DNA of 64,000 nt from Rhea pennata (GCF_028389875.1 NC_084678.1:12988899-13052898); one strand, 5' to 3'. Positions 52,249 to 64,000 are shown, numbered from the stretch's first letter. The notes: generated by a model from the letters alone, not told the origin. Made by a program: numbers and translations.

Positions 52249-52437
52249 CTCTTCATTGTTCTTCTCTTCCTCCTCCTCCCCCCCTTGTTCCTGGCCTTTG
52301 GAATAAGACTGGTTCTTTTGGGAACAGGAGGTTTCATCAGTTTTTTACAAATTCTTGTAATTGTGATGCTAGTAAGAAACATTCCAACATCAGGAATCAG
52401 TAGGTGGAAGATATTCCCACCATTGACCTTGCTGAGT
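52249..52437 (-). pseudogene. PIEZO relic exon A (N-terminal blade)
   Basis: After an AG acceptor the reading contains LLIPDVGMFLTS, matching the VFVPDIGMFIAS segment of PIEZO2 (roughly residue 130 of the family). A C7 run on the plus strand (G7 in coding sense, 52278-52284) breaks the frame just before an acidic stretch that would read EEEEEKNNEE up to the GTACAT donor. The frameshift could be a real lesion or a homopolymer error. Confidence 0.85.
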
Positions 52438-54278
52438 CTGCAGAGCAGGAAGCAGCACTTTAAAAAACTACAGCTTCATTTTTTCATAATCCTTTTGAAT
52501 AATTAAACTGAAATCTCTCTTCCTCTCAGAAGTGTATTATACAGAATATTCTTCAAAACAAATTTCCATTAATAATACATATAAGAAATCAAGTTCCTAT
52601 CAGATCATTAAAAGCTAAGATATTACACTTCAAAATAATTTTCTGAAAATTATTATAATACAGCAACGAAAAAAGTTATCCTTTTCTTCAGGGACACCTT
52701 TACATGCCAAGTTCCACTCAGATACAAGAAAGGTATAAAAAATGAAGTTTCAGTAGATAAATGAAGTTATATACGATACACTAGTTTTCTAACTATGTGC
52801 ATTTTATGAGTGAGAGTGTTTTCAAGGGAAGCAATCCTTTATGCAAAAAGAGATCTAACAGCTGATGAAGGAAAGATGTAATCACATATAAGTGTCCTTA
52901 TGCCAACAGCATGAAATTTTGATAGCAATCCTTCCTTAGCAAGCATCATCTTTTTCTCTTTGTTTCTAAAGTTTTCACCTGTAAGAGAATTCTTTTGAAG
53001 AGAAAAGCAACTTCTTCCAAGGCAAATAAACACATCAGAGAATTACTGAGCATCTAGTCTTGCATCTAGTTTCTCTCATTCCACACGTGCCCAGCTCTTC
53101 TGTCCAGACCCCGCATTATCATTCCACCCAGTGCAACGCTACTGGAATTGTCTTTAAAAGTTGTAGCTCCTAAAGATCATCTTTCTGAACCGCTACCTTT
53201 TTTTTTGTTTCGGTTGGTTTGGTTGCCTTTTACACACCTTGTTCAGTATCAGTCCTGCTGCGGCTTCGTGGCACTTCGTGTGATTGCGTTAGGAGTAAGT
53301 TTTACCTACTCGGCCCCTTATCTTGCTGCATTATGCTACTCATGAAAAAATTATCTTACCTGCTCTCAAGGCAAATGACAAAACTATTCTGAAAGTCAAC
53401 CCAGAAGCTAAGTTTTTCTGCATGGTCATCTTGTCACTTCTGTGGTTGGTGTAGCGAACTGCAAGGCTTCCACAAAACCCGAGTGAGCAGCAATTGTTCA
53501 CGCGGCTCAAAGGAAAAGAGGAGCAACCTTAGAGTGACCTGTTTCTAATTTCTTTCCCTTTCTTCATTTTTCTTAAATGACAAGCCTGAACTGTGTTAAA
53601 AGTATGATCAATAAAGCAATCGATCAGTGTAAACATTTCTAATCATCAATCAAAATGCTTGGATTTGGTTTCTGTCCGGTTCTCTGAAATGGAGACTATT
53701 GATCCCTTATGTTTCACTTTAATCCAGCCTATTGCTGAACTAGTATTCTTGAATGTGGCCAGCAGATCATTCTTTCTAAAGTTTCTTTCCTTGATTTCTT
53801 CCCAGATGCAAACAAATATTCGGAGCTGAACCTTCTTTTCAAATTGCAAATAAGATTCTGATTTTTCTTTTTTTAATTAATGTTCAAAAGTCTAATTCTT
53901 GAGTTTATGGCAAATGCAGACAGTTTGTATACAACATATCCTTAAATACTTAATAAGTCAAGTGGAGAGACTTTAAAGAAAATTCTAAGCAGCAGCCCAA
54001 GCACCGTAGAGGCCACATGCAGCAGCCTTCATTATCCGCCAGAAAGTTTATTCTAAAGAAAGGCACTGCAGCATGGCCACAAGTGTTTGGAGTGAGATGG
54101 AAAACTCTGTGGATATGATTTATCATGTTTTATCTGTTCGGGAACATTCAATGTGCAAATGCTCAGTTCAAAATCCTTCTCCACTTCCCTCACCTCTCCC
54201 TTCCCCGAGAGGAAATCCTAATGCCAGCGTGCTCTGGTTATACAAAGATTATGCTGCAGGCTGGACAGAAGAATGCTA
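52438..54278. other. No gene recognised
   Basis: AT-rich sequence upstream (in minus-strand sense) of the first located PIEZO relic exon. I searched it for the family N-terminus (QGHTGRLL motif and flanking helices) and saw nothing convincing. Confidence 0.5.
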
Positions 54279-54868
54279 GAGGCTCTCTCAGACCCAGGGT
54301 CAGATGCTAGAAGTCCATCTAGCGCACCGTCTTGTGTCTCACAGTGACCACAAGCAGGTGCGCTGGGAAGGGCAGGCAAGCACGTAGCATTGCTTCCTCG
54401 GAGCACTCTTCCAGGCTCCAGTGGCTGCAGCTCATGACTTCTGAGGCAGAGGCAGGGTCTTTGAATTAATAGCCTATGATATTCTTTTCTTCCATGTATT
54501 TGCCTGGTCTCGTTTTGAACCTAGGTAAATGTTTAACATCCACAATTTCTAGTAGCAAGGAATTCCAGAGCTTAATATCAAGTTTTATGAAGAACCGTCT
54601 CCCACCAGTTGCATTTAACCTTCTTCATCCTTATGTTGGGGGAAATAATCAGCAGGAATTCCTTATGCTTCAATTCCCCACATAATTTTCTAAACCACCA
54701 GCATGTGCCATCTGCCATTTCCTTGCCAGGCTGAAAGAGCTAGCCTATTCTCATTCCTCCCATAGTTATTCTTCTTTCTGGTCTTTGCCATCCTTCTCTG
54801 GACTGTTTCATTCTACTAAACATCTTTGGAGATGCAGGGCACCAGGACTGTACACAGCATCAACTCAT
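54279..54868 (-). mobile_element. Ancient inverted CR1-type LINE fragment
   Basis: In plus-strand sense it begins CCAGGGTCAGATGCTAGAAG and TCCATCTAGCGCACCGTCTT, continues through GTGACCACAAGCAGGTGC, a TTTGCCTGGTCTCGTTTTGA segment, and AAGGAATTCCAGAGCTTAAT followed by TGAAGAACCGTCTCCC. This is the antisense 3' part of CR1 elements widespread in turtles, crocodiles and birds (TCCATCTAGCCCAGTATCCT, AAGGAGTTCCACAGGTT, GTGAAGAAATACTTCC). It is much more diverged than the CR1 at 26 kb, so an older insertion. Confidence 0.8.
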
Positions 54869-57800
54869 CTTTGATGATAGTTTCTCTCTCTTCCCTTAAT
54901 GTTGAGGAATAAACAACAATGTAAGTGAATCATTATTACTACTTATTTCAAGAAGTCATTGCGGCAGGGCTAATGTGTGTTTTGCATTCAGCCATTATGG
55001 GATAACATTTACTCTGATGAGTATATCTAAAAAATCCAAACACAGGTGAAACACCGTGATAATTCTCTGCTGTAGCTGCGTTCTGATCTTTTCCAGATTG
55101 CCATTCAGTCAAGAGAGTGCTAGATTAACTGTCCAATGTGTTTTCTTGCATATGTTGTGGAACGTCCCAAAATTAACACGAATGCTTTGACCACTAGGAG
55201 CAATGATGTTAAGTGTTCCCAGTCACAACGTATGCATTGTTGTGTTTGCTCCAGTGGAGCAAAAATATTTTTTATCAGCTATCGTTCCAAGTATGAACTC
55301 CAAGTTCACCCAGCCGAGTGTTGCAGAAAGATACCCAGCCCAGCCCTGCGCAAACTAGTGCAGAGACTAGAAATAGTAGAGGTGCATCAGCATAGTACTT
55401 TGGCTGAGTTGTTATTCTCACAAAGGTCAGCATTAACTAGCCAAGGCAGAGCACAGTTATGTTGATGCAGTAACACTGGGACTACCAACTCACTCAAGTC
55501 TTCTGTGTGTCATGTTAATTATTTGCTGAAGCCATTTACTTCTTAAACTGTGAAAGCTGAAATATTTCTGTGAGTTTTCTTTTTAATCTTTGCCAAGATC
55601 TTTGCCACAAAAATGATTTTGTAACAGATAATCTAACAGAGAGTATATGGTGGGACTGTGATTTTGTTGGCAAATGTGTCCATAAATAAACTTTGCAGCT
55701 CTGAAAGTATGGAGCTTTTTAAAATAATTTGCCAAAAAAGCAATTACAAGCTATTTTGAGGCCGGTACTTGTGTACAATCTCCTTTTACATTATTCTTAG
55801 CTTTAAATGAAATTAATCATAGGGTGAACCAGAGCTTCTATCGTAGAGACGAGCCAAAATGCTGTTAACATGTTCGCATGCATATGTTCAGTTGAAATAA
55901 TGCAGGTGGCTGGACTGTACCCTGAGTCACAACAATTCCCAGAGTTTCCTTTAGCATCGGGCAGCTGCATGCTACTCCCACACTTTAATGGGAATTAGTT
56001 CAGGGGCCAGTGCCTTAACTACACAGCCTGTCCGAAGGGATTTTGTCAATGTGTCTGTGGAGTATCAGTCCTGGAGAGGAACACGTGTTTTCAAAGTTCT
56101 TAGAATGAGTGAGTCAATTAAAGAACTACACTTTTCAGACTAAATGTACTCATCCGTTTATATATTTCATTTCCAAGATTGTTCTACTCTCAGTAGAATT
56201 TAATTCAGTCCTACAAACCTCTCTGTGGTATGTGAAGACTGAATGATAACTAATGTTGCATCCTGTATCTAAAATCTTGTTGGAAATACAACAGATATCT
56301 ACTCAGGCACTGGCTGTATACAAAATTATTTCATAAAGGAGTGCTGGTAAACATCACCAGCAAAATAACAAAGCTCATCAAATCCTCCTTTGCTGTCCAG
56401 TGAAAAATATCACTTAAGATATGATTGACATCTTAGTAAGGGGAAGCACTTTTTAAAATGCAACAGAAAAGAAAGTCTCTTGTGTTACATGCACAAAGGG
56501 ATGATTAAAGTGACGGTGGTACAATCCAAAATACAGATGTTTACTCTTCCCTATATTCCAGCAGTTTCTGGAAACTGGCAGAAATTAATGTCCTGTTCCG
56601 CCTTGCTTTTATCTGTGCCACATCACTGACTTAGGCTGCACTTTGGCTTCCAAGCTGGAAGTTGAGGCACCATCGAACCAGTGAGCAAAATTTATCCCTC
56701 AGTCTCTGAGGAGAAATTACAGTACAGTTGCAATGGCCAGAATTTCAGAATTACGTGGCCTTAGCTGGGGGCTCTGGTCAATAAGTCATAAGGTGCACTT
56801 GCAAGTATTTGGAGCTTTTATTTTATCCAAAAGCCAAAGCAAGCTAAAGCATGAGGGATGCTTACATATGTAAGGGAAAATTTTTAAAAAATAATCAGTG
56901 TTCTGCCACAGCTATCTCAAAATAACTGGGTGAAGGAACGCTATCCATGCCTTGCTTTCAGTCAGACATTACGCTGAGGTCTCCCGATGCAATAACACTC
57001 TGTTTGTTCGTTTGTTTTAATCTGTGGAGAGACCGCCTAAGATTCTCAAGTAGTTTGAAGAAAAAGAGGAAAATAAGCTACTGCCATTTATGGGTTGACT
57101 TTATCGTTATATGGAAGTGGAAAATAGGGGAGAGTAAGGAAGGTACAAGCTCTGTGAACTTAGAAATTGCATAAATTCTCAGCAAGATGTCATCTTTGTG
57201 CATATTTTAGCTGACATGTTTCAGTAACATTTGGAACTACCTGGTTAATGAGTAGAAGAAAATAACTACACTTTCAAAAAATATATAGTCTTGTTTTATT
57301 TCTGACAAAGGCTACCTCTATAAAGAATGGCATGTTTAAAATTCTTATTTTTGCGCTTTCTGACTAGTTCTACTAAAGTTGGCTCAGTTCCCAATATAGA
57401 CACAAGTTTGGTGAAGAAAGAATCCCTTGGCTTCCTTTTAGGTTCATAAGATGATACCTATTTTGCCTTGTTTCTCTTGCAGGCCTTTGTAGCCATTGCT
57501 GATGCTGTACAGTATTTGGTGTGCTGTTTGCCAGATGAAACAGTTTCTTAATGTGAAAAGACTTCATTGCCTTCCATCCTCTGGCTTTTTTTTTTTTTTT
57601 CAGTAGCGAGAGTTAGGAATGCTTTACACTTCCAAGAGGGCTGGAGGCTTTTTTCCTCACTGCAGCTGCATCTCTCTCTCCTGGAGCTCTTCCATTTGGT
57701 CCAGTTGTTACTGCAAGTTGTCCAGACAGCACAGAAGGATCCTCTTGAGTAAAGGGTAGCTGCGTGTCCTAATAAACAAAAGCCTTTTGTTTGGGTCGTC

Positions 57801-59658
57801 CAACCAGAAGTGCAGATATCTGATCTGATTAGAGACCAGCCATGGAAAAGCAAATCAAGTGAAGTAACAGCTTAAATAATAAAAAAGAAATGAAAGGGGT
57901 TTTGTTTTGGTTGTTAACTTTTAATGAGTCTTGTGTTATTACAGTGATGTCTCATTAGCAATTTAAAAAAATATCTTTAAAGCTGGCCATCTCCAGTAGC
58001 TCGCTCTTTGTTCTTAGAGGACAGACTTCAGGGGCTGCCTTACTGCAGGACCAAACGTTTGCAAGCCTTTGGCAGTGGTGACATCTAGAGGATTAGCGCT
58101 CTCTGCCTTATCGACGGCTCGGTGCAGCCAGCTGAAAGGATGTGCTTTCCAACCCGGGCCATTGTACGCTGCTAGCCAAACCAACTTCATAGTGATGTAG
58201 CAGAGGAAAAAATCTTAAAAGGTCTCTGTGTGCATATATTGCTGTCCCCTGAGAAAACACTGTGCTTTCATAGTTCTGTACTCTCGCTGTAGTTTAATTT
58301 GTCATCAACTAACAGCTCTACTACTTCAAGCAAAGAGTGAGAAATCAAAATCCGTTACTTTAGTGTTGTGATCAGCTGACTGATCGGAGTGCTTATATCT
58401 GGGGACACCTTGACTTTGTTCCCAGAGTCAGGGTCAAGTGTAATGCAGACCAGATGCAGCCCTGGTGTCGTAGGGAAATATTTCCATTGCCCTCCTTCCG
58501 ATCACTGACAGTATCTTGCCCTGGAAGCAGCGCACAAATGGTCAGAATTGCAACTGCAACTGCAATGACTTGATGCCTCTGTTTTCTGCAATCCGAACGA
58601 GAGGCAAGATGCAGGGGTTTAGGCAATGTGGGTATATAAAAAGAAGGTGCATGTGGGAGTTAAACTCTGCTGCAAGGCTGCTTCCCATTTCCTTGAGACA
58701 TGCCCCTGAAGTACCTTAGCGAGAGCCCTGGGCTCACTCAGCCTCCTTGTTCTGGCAGCTCCAGCTCTTCTCCTCAGCTCTCGAGCTCCCTGGCCCAGGA
58801 TCGCGCAGTGGCAGAGCTGCTCGACAGCGGGGAGCCACCAGCCTTCCTCACTTCCCCGGTCTTGTGTGGCCAGAAACGCCTTCAGGTTCGGTGCCTTTTC
58901 CCGGGAATGTGGGTCCATAGTTTCCCTGCCATTTTCCCCTTTAAAGCTGCCTGAGAACAACCAAGTCTAACAGGCAAAGTCAGCCTGGCCCAGTGCTTCC
59001 ACATGAAATACTAAACTGCCAGTGCTCAGAGACAGGCAAAACCTTTACTGGTAGAATTTTAACAGTTATGCTGGAGTCAACCAGGAGAGATTTGTAAAGC
59101 TGTAAAATAAGCTAATTCTCTACTAAATACTTTCAAAAACTAAACAGCATGAACCCTTTAAAACTAAAGGGCAGATCTGAGTCTTCTTAAAAAGACTGTG
59201 CTTTGTAAGGCCCAAACTCAGTGCTGGTGACCCAAACCTTTAACAAATATTTGTGGGGAATAGCAGGAAAACGGATTTCTGGGATTGTTTCTCCACAAAG
59301 GGGAAATTGATAGCAGCCTCCATTTCTTTGGGGCAGTCCAGGGCAGGTACAGAGGCTGCACGTGGCATCCTGTTCCCCTCCACACGACAGGAACGAGCAG
59401 CAGCTGGCAATTTCCTTGTTCGTCAACCCAAGTCTCCTTTTCCAGGCAGTGCTGTCCTAGAAGGTTCCTTCTGCGTAATTTCCTCCCAGGCTCACACTAC
59501 CTCTTTCGTACTTGTTTGCTGTTTCTTTCCCTCACAAAGACTGCAGCCAAATGGGCACCCAGATCAGCTGCGTGCTGTATTTGCAGTGAGTTTCCAAGAA
59601 AACCCCTTGGGCTGCACAGTCATACGTAGGACTTGCCAAACCTTAGGCAGTGGCTCCT

Positions 59659-59689
<31 letters not shown>

Positions 59690-60358
59690 GTTAGTAAGTC
59701 CTTAAAAAAGTGGCCTATAATTGCTTCATCACGGAGCCTGACAGAGGTGGGTAGCACTGTGCTCTACTTCAGTTAGGTCTCGTGTTACTTGCGTTGATTA
59801 GAGTACTGGCGTGTGAGGACAGTATTTGCAGGATGCTGGCTAAATTCCAGTACATCCAGTTGTTCTTTGCTTATTACCCTCAATATGAAGTTCTGTTATG
59901 AAAGTTGCGCATCTGAGTAAGACTTTGGTCATTCAGCTGAAATTTGCTCAGTTCTTACTTGTCTTTTCCAACAGGCTATGTGATCTTTTCAAACACTGAT
60001 TCAGAAAAGAGTGTTTGTGCCCCACCACTGGTTTAATTAGTCAAATGGACTTAACATGCTTAAAATGAAAGACACAGCTTCATGCAGCAGGCTTTAGCCT
60101 TCTTCAGAACAGCAACTTCAGAAAGGCAACTGTTGCATTTTCTCAGGATAAAATGTAGTGAGAGCCACAAAACAGGACAGACAACAGCTGGGAGTGATGG
60201 GTTGCATAAGGAGCATGATACATCGCCGACTGTATAGGAGGCCCTTAGTTTCTAAACTTATTTGACCCTACCCGCTGCACAGTACTGCATGAATTACTTA
60301 TCACTCCTGGACGCAAGCCAGTGTTATTGCAAGATTACTCGCCCGGTTATTTGTTTCT
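54869..60358. other. No gene recognised
   Basis: Mostly unique AT-rich sequence. A mildly GC-rich stretch at about 58.68-58.96 kb is open on both strands but has no recognised homology, codon structure or splice context. A T8-A24 homopolymer block lies at 59658-59689. Confidence 0.5.
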
Positions 60359-60632
60359 GCCCGCGAGCGCTATCTCAGCGCGTGGAACCAACTGGTTTTG
60401 TTTTGCACTACCTTTGTTGATAAGAGCCAACAGATGTCAGTATAGCCTGGACAACAAGAGGCCGCGCTGGCGCGGAGGGAGCGGGCTCTGCAGGAGCATC
60501 CCTCCGTGGGAGTGGGAGTCGCGCCTGGGGCGGCCGTAACGCGCCTGGGAGAGGGGGAGAGGGCCGCCGAGAACAGTCCCAGCGTGTTAGCGGAGGCTGG
60601 AGAGGCTCTCGCAGCTAAAAATACCCGCCCAA
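60359..60632. promoter_or_regulatory. Small isolated CpG-rich patch
   Basis: A patch with many CpGs (GCGAGCGC, GGCCGCGCTGGCGCGG, GTCGCGCC, GGCGGCCGTAACGCGCC, GGGCCGCCGAG) in otherwise AT-rich sequence. Such patches in vertebrates often mark promoters. It could be the promoter of an unannotated transcript, a distal GNAS-locus element, or what is left of the PIEZO relic promoter. Reading frames here show no homology. Confidence 0.45.
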
Positions 60633-63600
60633 GTAATTCTGAAAACACATTCAAGGGTCCTTACAAACACATAGACTTGTGTTGACAGAACAAGACTGCT
60701 CGTTTGTGTTGTGTATTATCCTTGAAAAGTCGCTGTGTTTGTGCAGGGAGTCCCATGACAACCCTGGCTCACTAGAGGGGCCACAATGATCTCAACAACA
60801 ACCGTGTTGCTTTATCTTTCAGAAAGGGACAGAGGGGAAACAGGAAGTATCTGCAGTCTGTAGGAAAACCAGTTAAGAAATGGAAATAAGCTGTTTTATC
60901 AAAATATTGCTATTCTGTTTTCACAAGCACAATCCCAGAGGTTTTCTAGCCCAACACTGGATACCTGTTATGTGGTCGGTTGTTGCTAGGTATATGTATA
61001 AACCCCAGTGCAACCAGGGGAAATAGGTAGGTCATCTGGTTAAGTGATTTCTGTACAGAAAGGAGTTTTAAAACATGCTCTTTTTTTCCCCCACTTGAAA
61101 CCCTGTTCCTCGAGATGACAGCTTAAGGCCAGCAGGAGCCACTGTAGGGAACCTCACAGACAATCTTCAATTGGTGAAAAAGGGTAAATATTTTGTTATT
61201 CTTGAAATAAAGCTGAAACATGATGCTAAGAATAAACCAAGAGTCTGTAAAGATAGTTAAGGGGGAACATAGCCAGTTTCACTGTATGCAACAGGGGGAA
61301 AGTTTGGACATTGGAATTTGAATGTTGATACTGGCTGGTTCTGTGCCCAGTGATCCCTACTTGTCAGAGTAATTAGGCTGCTGTTACTACCAAAAGATGC
61401 TTCAGTGAGTGCTTTCAGAAGTTTGGCAAGAGGAATAGGCCCAGGAGCAAACACTCACATTTTAATTTATACATACAGTGTCAGTTTGAACTCATAACGC
61501 ACTACTCACAGCTACAAACATTCAAGTCCCATACCATCTTTGCATGTTATTTTTCTTACCACAACCAGTCAGTTATTGCTCTCTGCATTGTTAGGACCAG
61601 CGAGCACATAAGAGTTAGATGAGATGATGAAGGATCTCATGGGAATTGCTTTGGCATAACTAACATCTACATAAAGTCAATCGGGATATTAATGACTTGG
61701 ATGGCTATCACTTCAGCTATGCTTCACATGCACTGAAGTGCACAGCTTTGCTTCTGGAGTCCAGGACTTGGCCCTGCAGGTTCAGGAAACCTAAGATGGA
61801 CTGCAAGGGTGTCAGAACCGACATTTAGACCAGGATGCTGTCCCCCCACAGCCATATATTCCAGTCTCCCCACATAAAGGCTTTGCTCTCTTTATACGTG
61901 GAATGGTTTTGAATCTCTTCCTAGGTGAAGAGTAGTTTTGCTCAGCCTATGTCCTTGTGAGCCCAGGGTGGGAAGCTGAAAATCTGCTGTGCAGTAACAG
62001 TAATATAGCATTTATTGATAGTATTTTGGGAACACATTCATGTGACTTTCCAGTCATTTTGTCATTTGGCACTTTTGTCATTTTATATCTGAAACACAGT
62101 TCAAATGTAACATTTGTAACAAACGTAAAATTGTAACAGTCATCTCTTGTCTGAAAATTTAGATGTTCATTTTACAGATGAAGTGGCTATGAGTTAAAAG
62201 AAGAGACAAGGCCACTGACAGTGGCTTTGTGGTTATAGGTATTAGGAACTCTTGGCTCTCAAATCTGAAAGAAGAAAAAAGTTAACAGTTTAAATGTATA
62301 CATGAACAAGGATTTAGGAATCCAAGATTGAAATTAGGCACTTAATTACCTTTTTAGATCTAGACAATAATATAGGAAATAGAGGACAGCAACTACGTAT
62401 TGACCTAAAGCAAAGGGCCAAATGTAGAGATCGGACAGAACATGCTTCTGGTAAAATTAATGGAAAACACTCAGTGGCTGTGAGTGTTGAATCATGTAGA
62501 CTCTGACTTTACAAATGCAGAGGCCTTTCTTCATGCCCTGAAAGCCTCATTTTGCATTTGGGTGGCAAGATTTATTTTTCAAGGGTACTCAGCACCCCTT
62601 GTTGCTCTAGGCTTGCTAGGAACTGCAGTTACAGGGCCTCTTTGAAAAGCTAACTCCTTTACTGAAGGTCCCTTTAACTGAGTGCCAGGCTACAGCCACC
62701 TACATTGGAAAAGTTGAGTGTAAATCAGTGCACTGGAGAGAGGACTGCCTGTGGGAGGGGAGTACCAGAAAGCTCATGAATGACTCTGACACATTAATGT
62801 TTTGCAACAAGAAATGAACATTGCATGTATAGATCACTTACGGTAACAGGGTTGGGAGTTTTCCTAGGATGTCTTGAGTTTAATCAATTATTTTCTCTCC
62901 CAAGGCACAAATAAATGCAAATTTTTCTCATTTACATTTTTCTTGCTGACGTATTTCTTGGTGGTGGTCCAAGTTCTTTCACTTGTGTGTCCCTGTCTCT
63001 TCTTTAATTCTGTAGTCTCAGTTACTGCCTCTCTTTCTCTTTTCCATGAAACTTTTGCATTCCCAGATGGCCTGCTCTGCTTTTTCACCTCTACATTTTT
63101 TTTTCTGTTGCAGATGGTAGAGGCAGCAGAATAATGATCTAGAGAAATCTGGAACCCTGCGCTCAGAGAGACCAATTCTCTATTCCCTTCCTACCCTGAT
63201 GGGGAGTCAGGAAGAGGCAGGGTCTCAAGTCACCCCCACTCTGCTAGTCCACCAGAGGGATGCGAGTAAAGATGCATGGGAAAGCAGCAGACTGCACAGC
63301 CACGATATTTCTGCAGACTCAGTGCCTCAGAGAGCCTTCCGATACACTTGGAGCGGAGAACACTCTCTGGGCTGGTACAGCCACGCGTTGTCCCAACAGG
63401 TGGCTGAGCTTTACGAGGGGCAAGTCTCCTCAGGCATTTGGCTCATTCAATTTTGCACTCTCTTGGGTTTTTCCTATAAAAATTACTAAGTAAATTTTCA
63501 TAGCAAGAATCTAACAATTGAGAAACTTTTATCTCAGCTCCCACTTTACTATGCATGGCTGCTTGCTTCTTGTAAATGTGGTATGTTACATTTTTTTGCT

Positions 63601-64000
63601 TAGGGAGTTTGAAAGAAGCTGAATGTATTACATGCAGTAATATGCCATGCAGTTTATCATGCATAGATGAAGTAGTGTAAATACACGTTGTGTGGTTGTG
63701 GGCACGGCCTGTCCCTGTTGGAAACACACTCTTTTGTGAAACCCACTTAATCTGTGCTCTTTAAAACTGAATCTGGCCCACAGTATAAATTCTCCATGTA
63801 TGTGGATGAATAATATACATAAATGGTAAAAGATGGTTTGATCTTGGAGATAATTTCCTCTGTTGTCTTTCAAATTGAATGTGATTTCAAGAAGTTGTCA
63901 ATCTGTATCTGTCTGTGTGTCATGCACTCTTTATGCAGTTGAAATATATGACTTGCTGTGACTGAAGTCCACCAGAAATTTTGCCACGGACTTTAACTGG
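60633..64000. other. No gene recognised
   Basis: AT-rich intergenic sequence. No GNAS exon (for example the conserved exon 1 start MGCLGNSK) was seen on either strand, so GNAS, if syntenic, lies beyond the window. Confidence 0.5.

Larger units (their letters stand above)
24488..52437 (-). pseudogene. Third PIEZO-family mechanosensitive channel gene, decayed (unitary pseudogene)
   Basis: At least 22 exon remnants on the minus strand match successive parts of vertebrate PIEZO1/PIEZO2 in strict order, from an N-terminal blade exon (52437) to the C-terminal end (24488). PIEZOs are very large plasma-membrane trimers of about 2500-2750 residues per subunit that open a cation pore on membrane stretch. 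Introns are kept and consecutive remnants share splice phase at more than ten junctions, so this is not a processed copy. Damage includes in-frame stops, frameshifts, 25-bp and 38-bp tandem duplications, three GT-to-AT donors and one AG-to-TG acceptor. Cap-domain exons and the first exons were not found. PIEZO1 and PIEZO2 lie elsewhere, so I infer a third paralogue. It converges tail-to-tail with NPEPL1. No intact product is possible from this sequence. Confidence 0.93.

Noticed and set aside
24488..52437. An intact, functional PIEZO3 gene with sequencing errors
   Set aside because: One or two homopolymer errors are possible, but three stops in one exon without indels, several Trp-to-stop changes, lost splice sites and diverged tandem duplications cannot all be sequencing noise.
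24488..52437. Processed (retrotransposed) PIEZO pseudogene
   Set aside because: Introns are present between all remnants and splice phases are preserved.
52111..52506. Hydrophobic 131-codon plus-strand frame that looks like a membrane protein
   Set aside because: It is the antisense of PIEZO relic exon A. The minus-strand reading has clear family homology and splice sites.
58619..58960. 113-codon minus-strand frame in a mildly GC-rich stretch
   Set aside because: No homology, and the opposite strand is equally open; composition explains it.
60370..60654. PIEZO first exon or a GNAS-locus exon in the CpG patch
   Set aside because: Neither the PIEZO N-terminal helix nor any GNAS exon reading is present; only base composition suggests function.

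Overview
The window is vertebrate, almost certainly avian, nuclear DNA. It has spliced genes with GT-AG introns, a CpG-island promoter, a typical chicken-repeat-1 (CR1) LINE end closing in ATTCTATG repeats, and compact introns. The two recognisable genes, STX16 and NPEPL1, are neighbours in the same order and orientation on human 20q13.32, just before GNAS. The window therefore probably lies between VAPB/APCDD1L and GNAS on the bird counterpart of that region (chromosome 20 in chicken). GNAS itself is not in the window.

Layout. 1-2261 is the end of an STX16 intron. 2262-2366 is the last STX16 coding exon (transmembrane anchor), followed by a 3'UTR to about 4.3 kb. After about 3 kb of spacer, a strong CpG island (7.3-8.6 kb) holds the start of NPEPL1. 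All 12 NPEPL1 coding exons are present (7740-23010). They encode an intact 523-residue M17-family aminopeptidase-like protein with every metal ligand kept.

The main discovery is on the minus strand from about 24.5 to 52.4 kb, tail-to-tail with NPEPL1. This stretch carries no intact gene, but it contains at least 22 collinear exon remnants of a PIEZO-family mechanosensitive channel, plus three weaker ones. They run in order from the N-terminal blade (52.4 kb) to the C-terminal end (24.5 kb). Splice phases agree from exon to exon, so this is not a processed copy. It is dead: many in-frame stops, frameshifts, two small tandem duplications, three donor sites changed from GT to AT and one acceptor changed from AG to TG. 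The extracellular cap exons were not found, and a CR1 element lies where they should be. PIEZO1 and PIEZO2 are elsewhere in vertebrate genomes, so this is a third PIEZO locus. Human 18p11 carries VAPA-APCDD1-PIEZO2-GNAL, and 20q13 carries VAPB-APCDD1L-STX16-NPEPL1-GNAS. I infer that this relic is the lost whole-genome-duplication partner (ohnologue) of PIEZO2.

From 52.4 to 64 kb I see no gene. This part holds an old, inverted CR1-type LINE (54.28-54.87 kb) and a small isolated CpG-rich patch (60.36-60.63 kb) that could be a promoter. The first PIEZO exons were not located.
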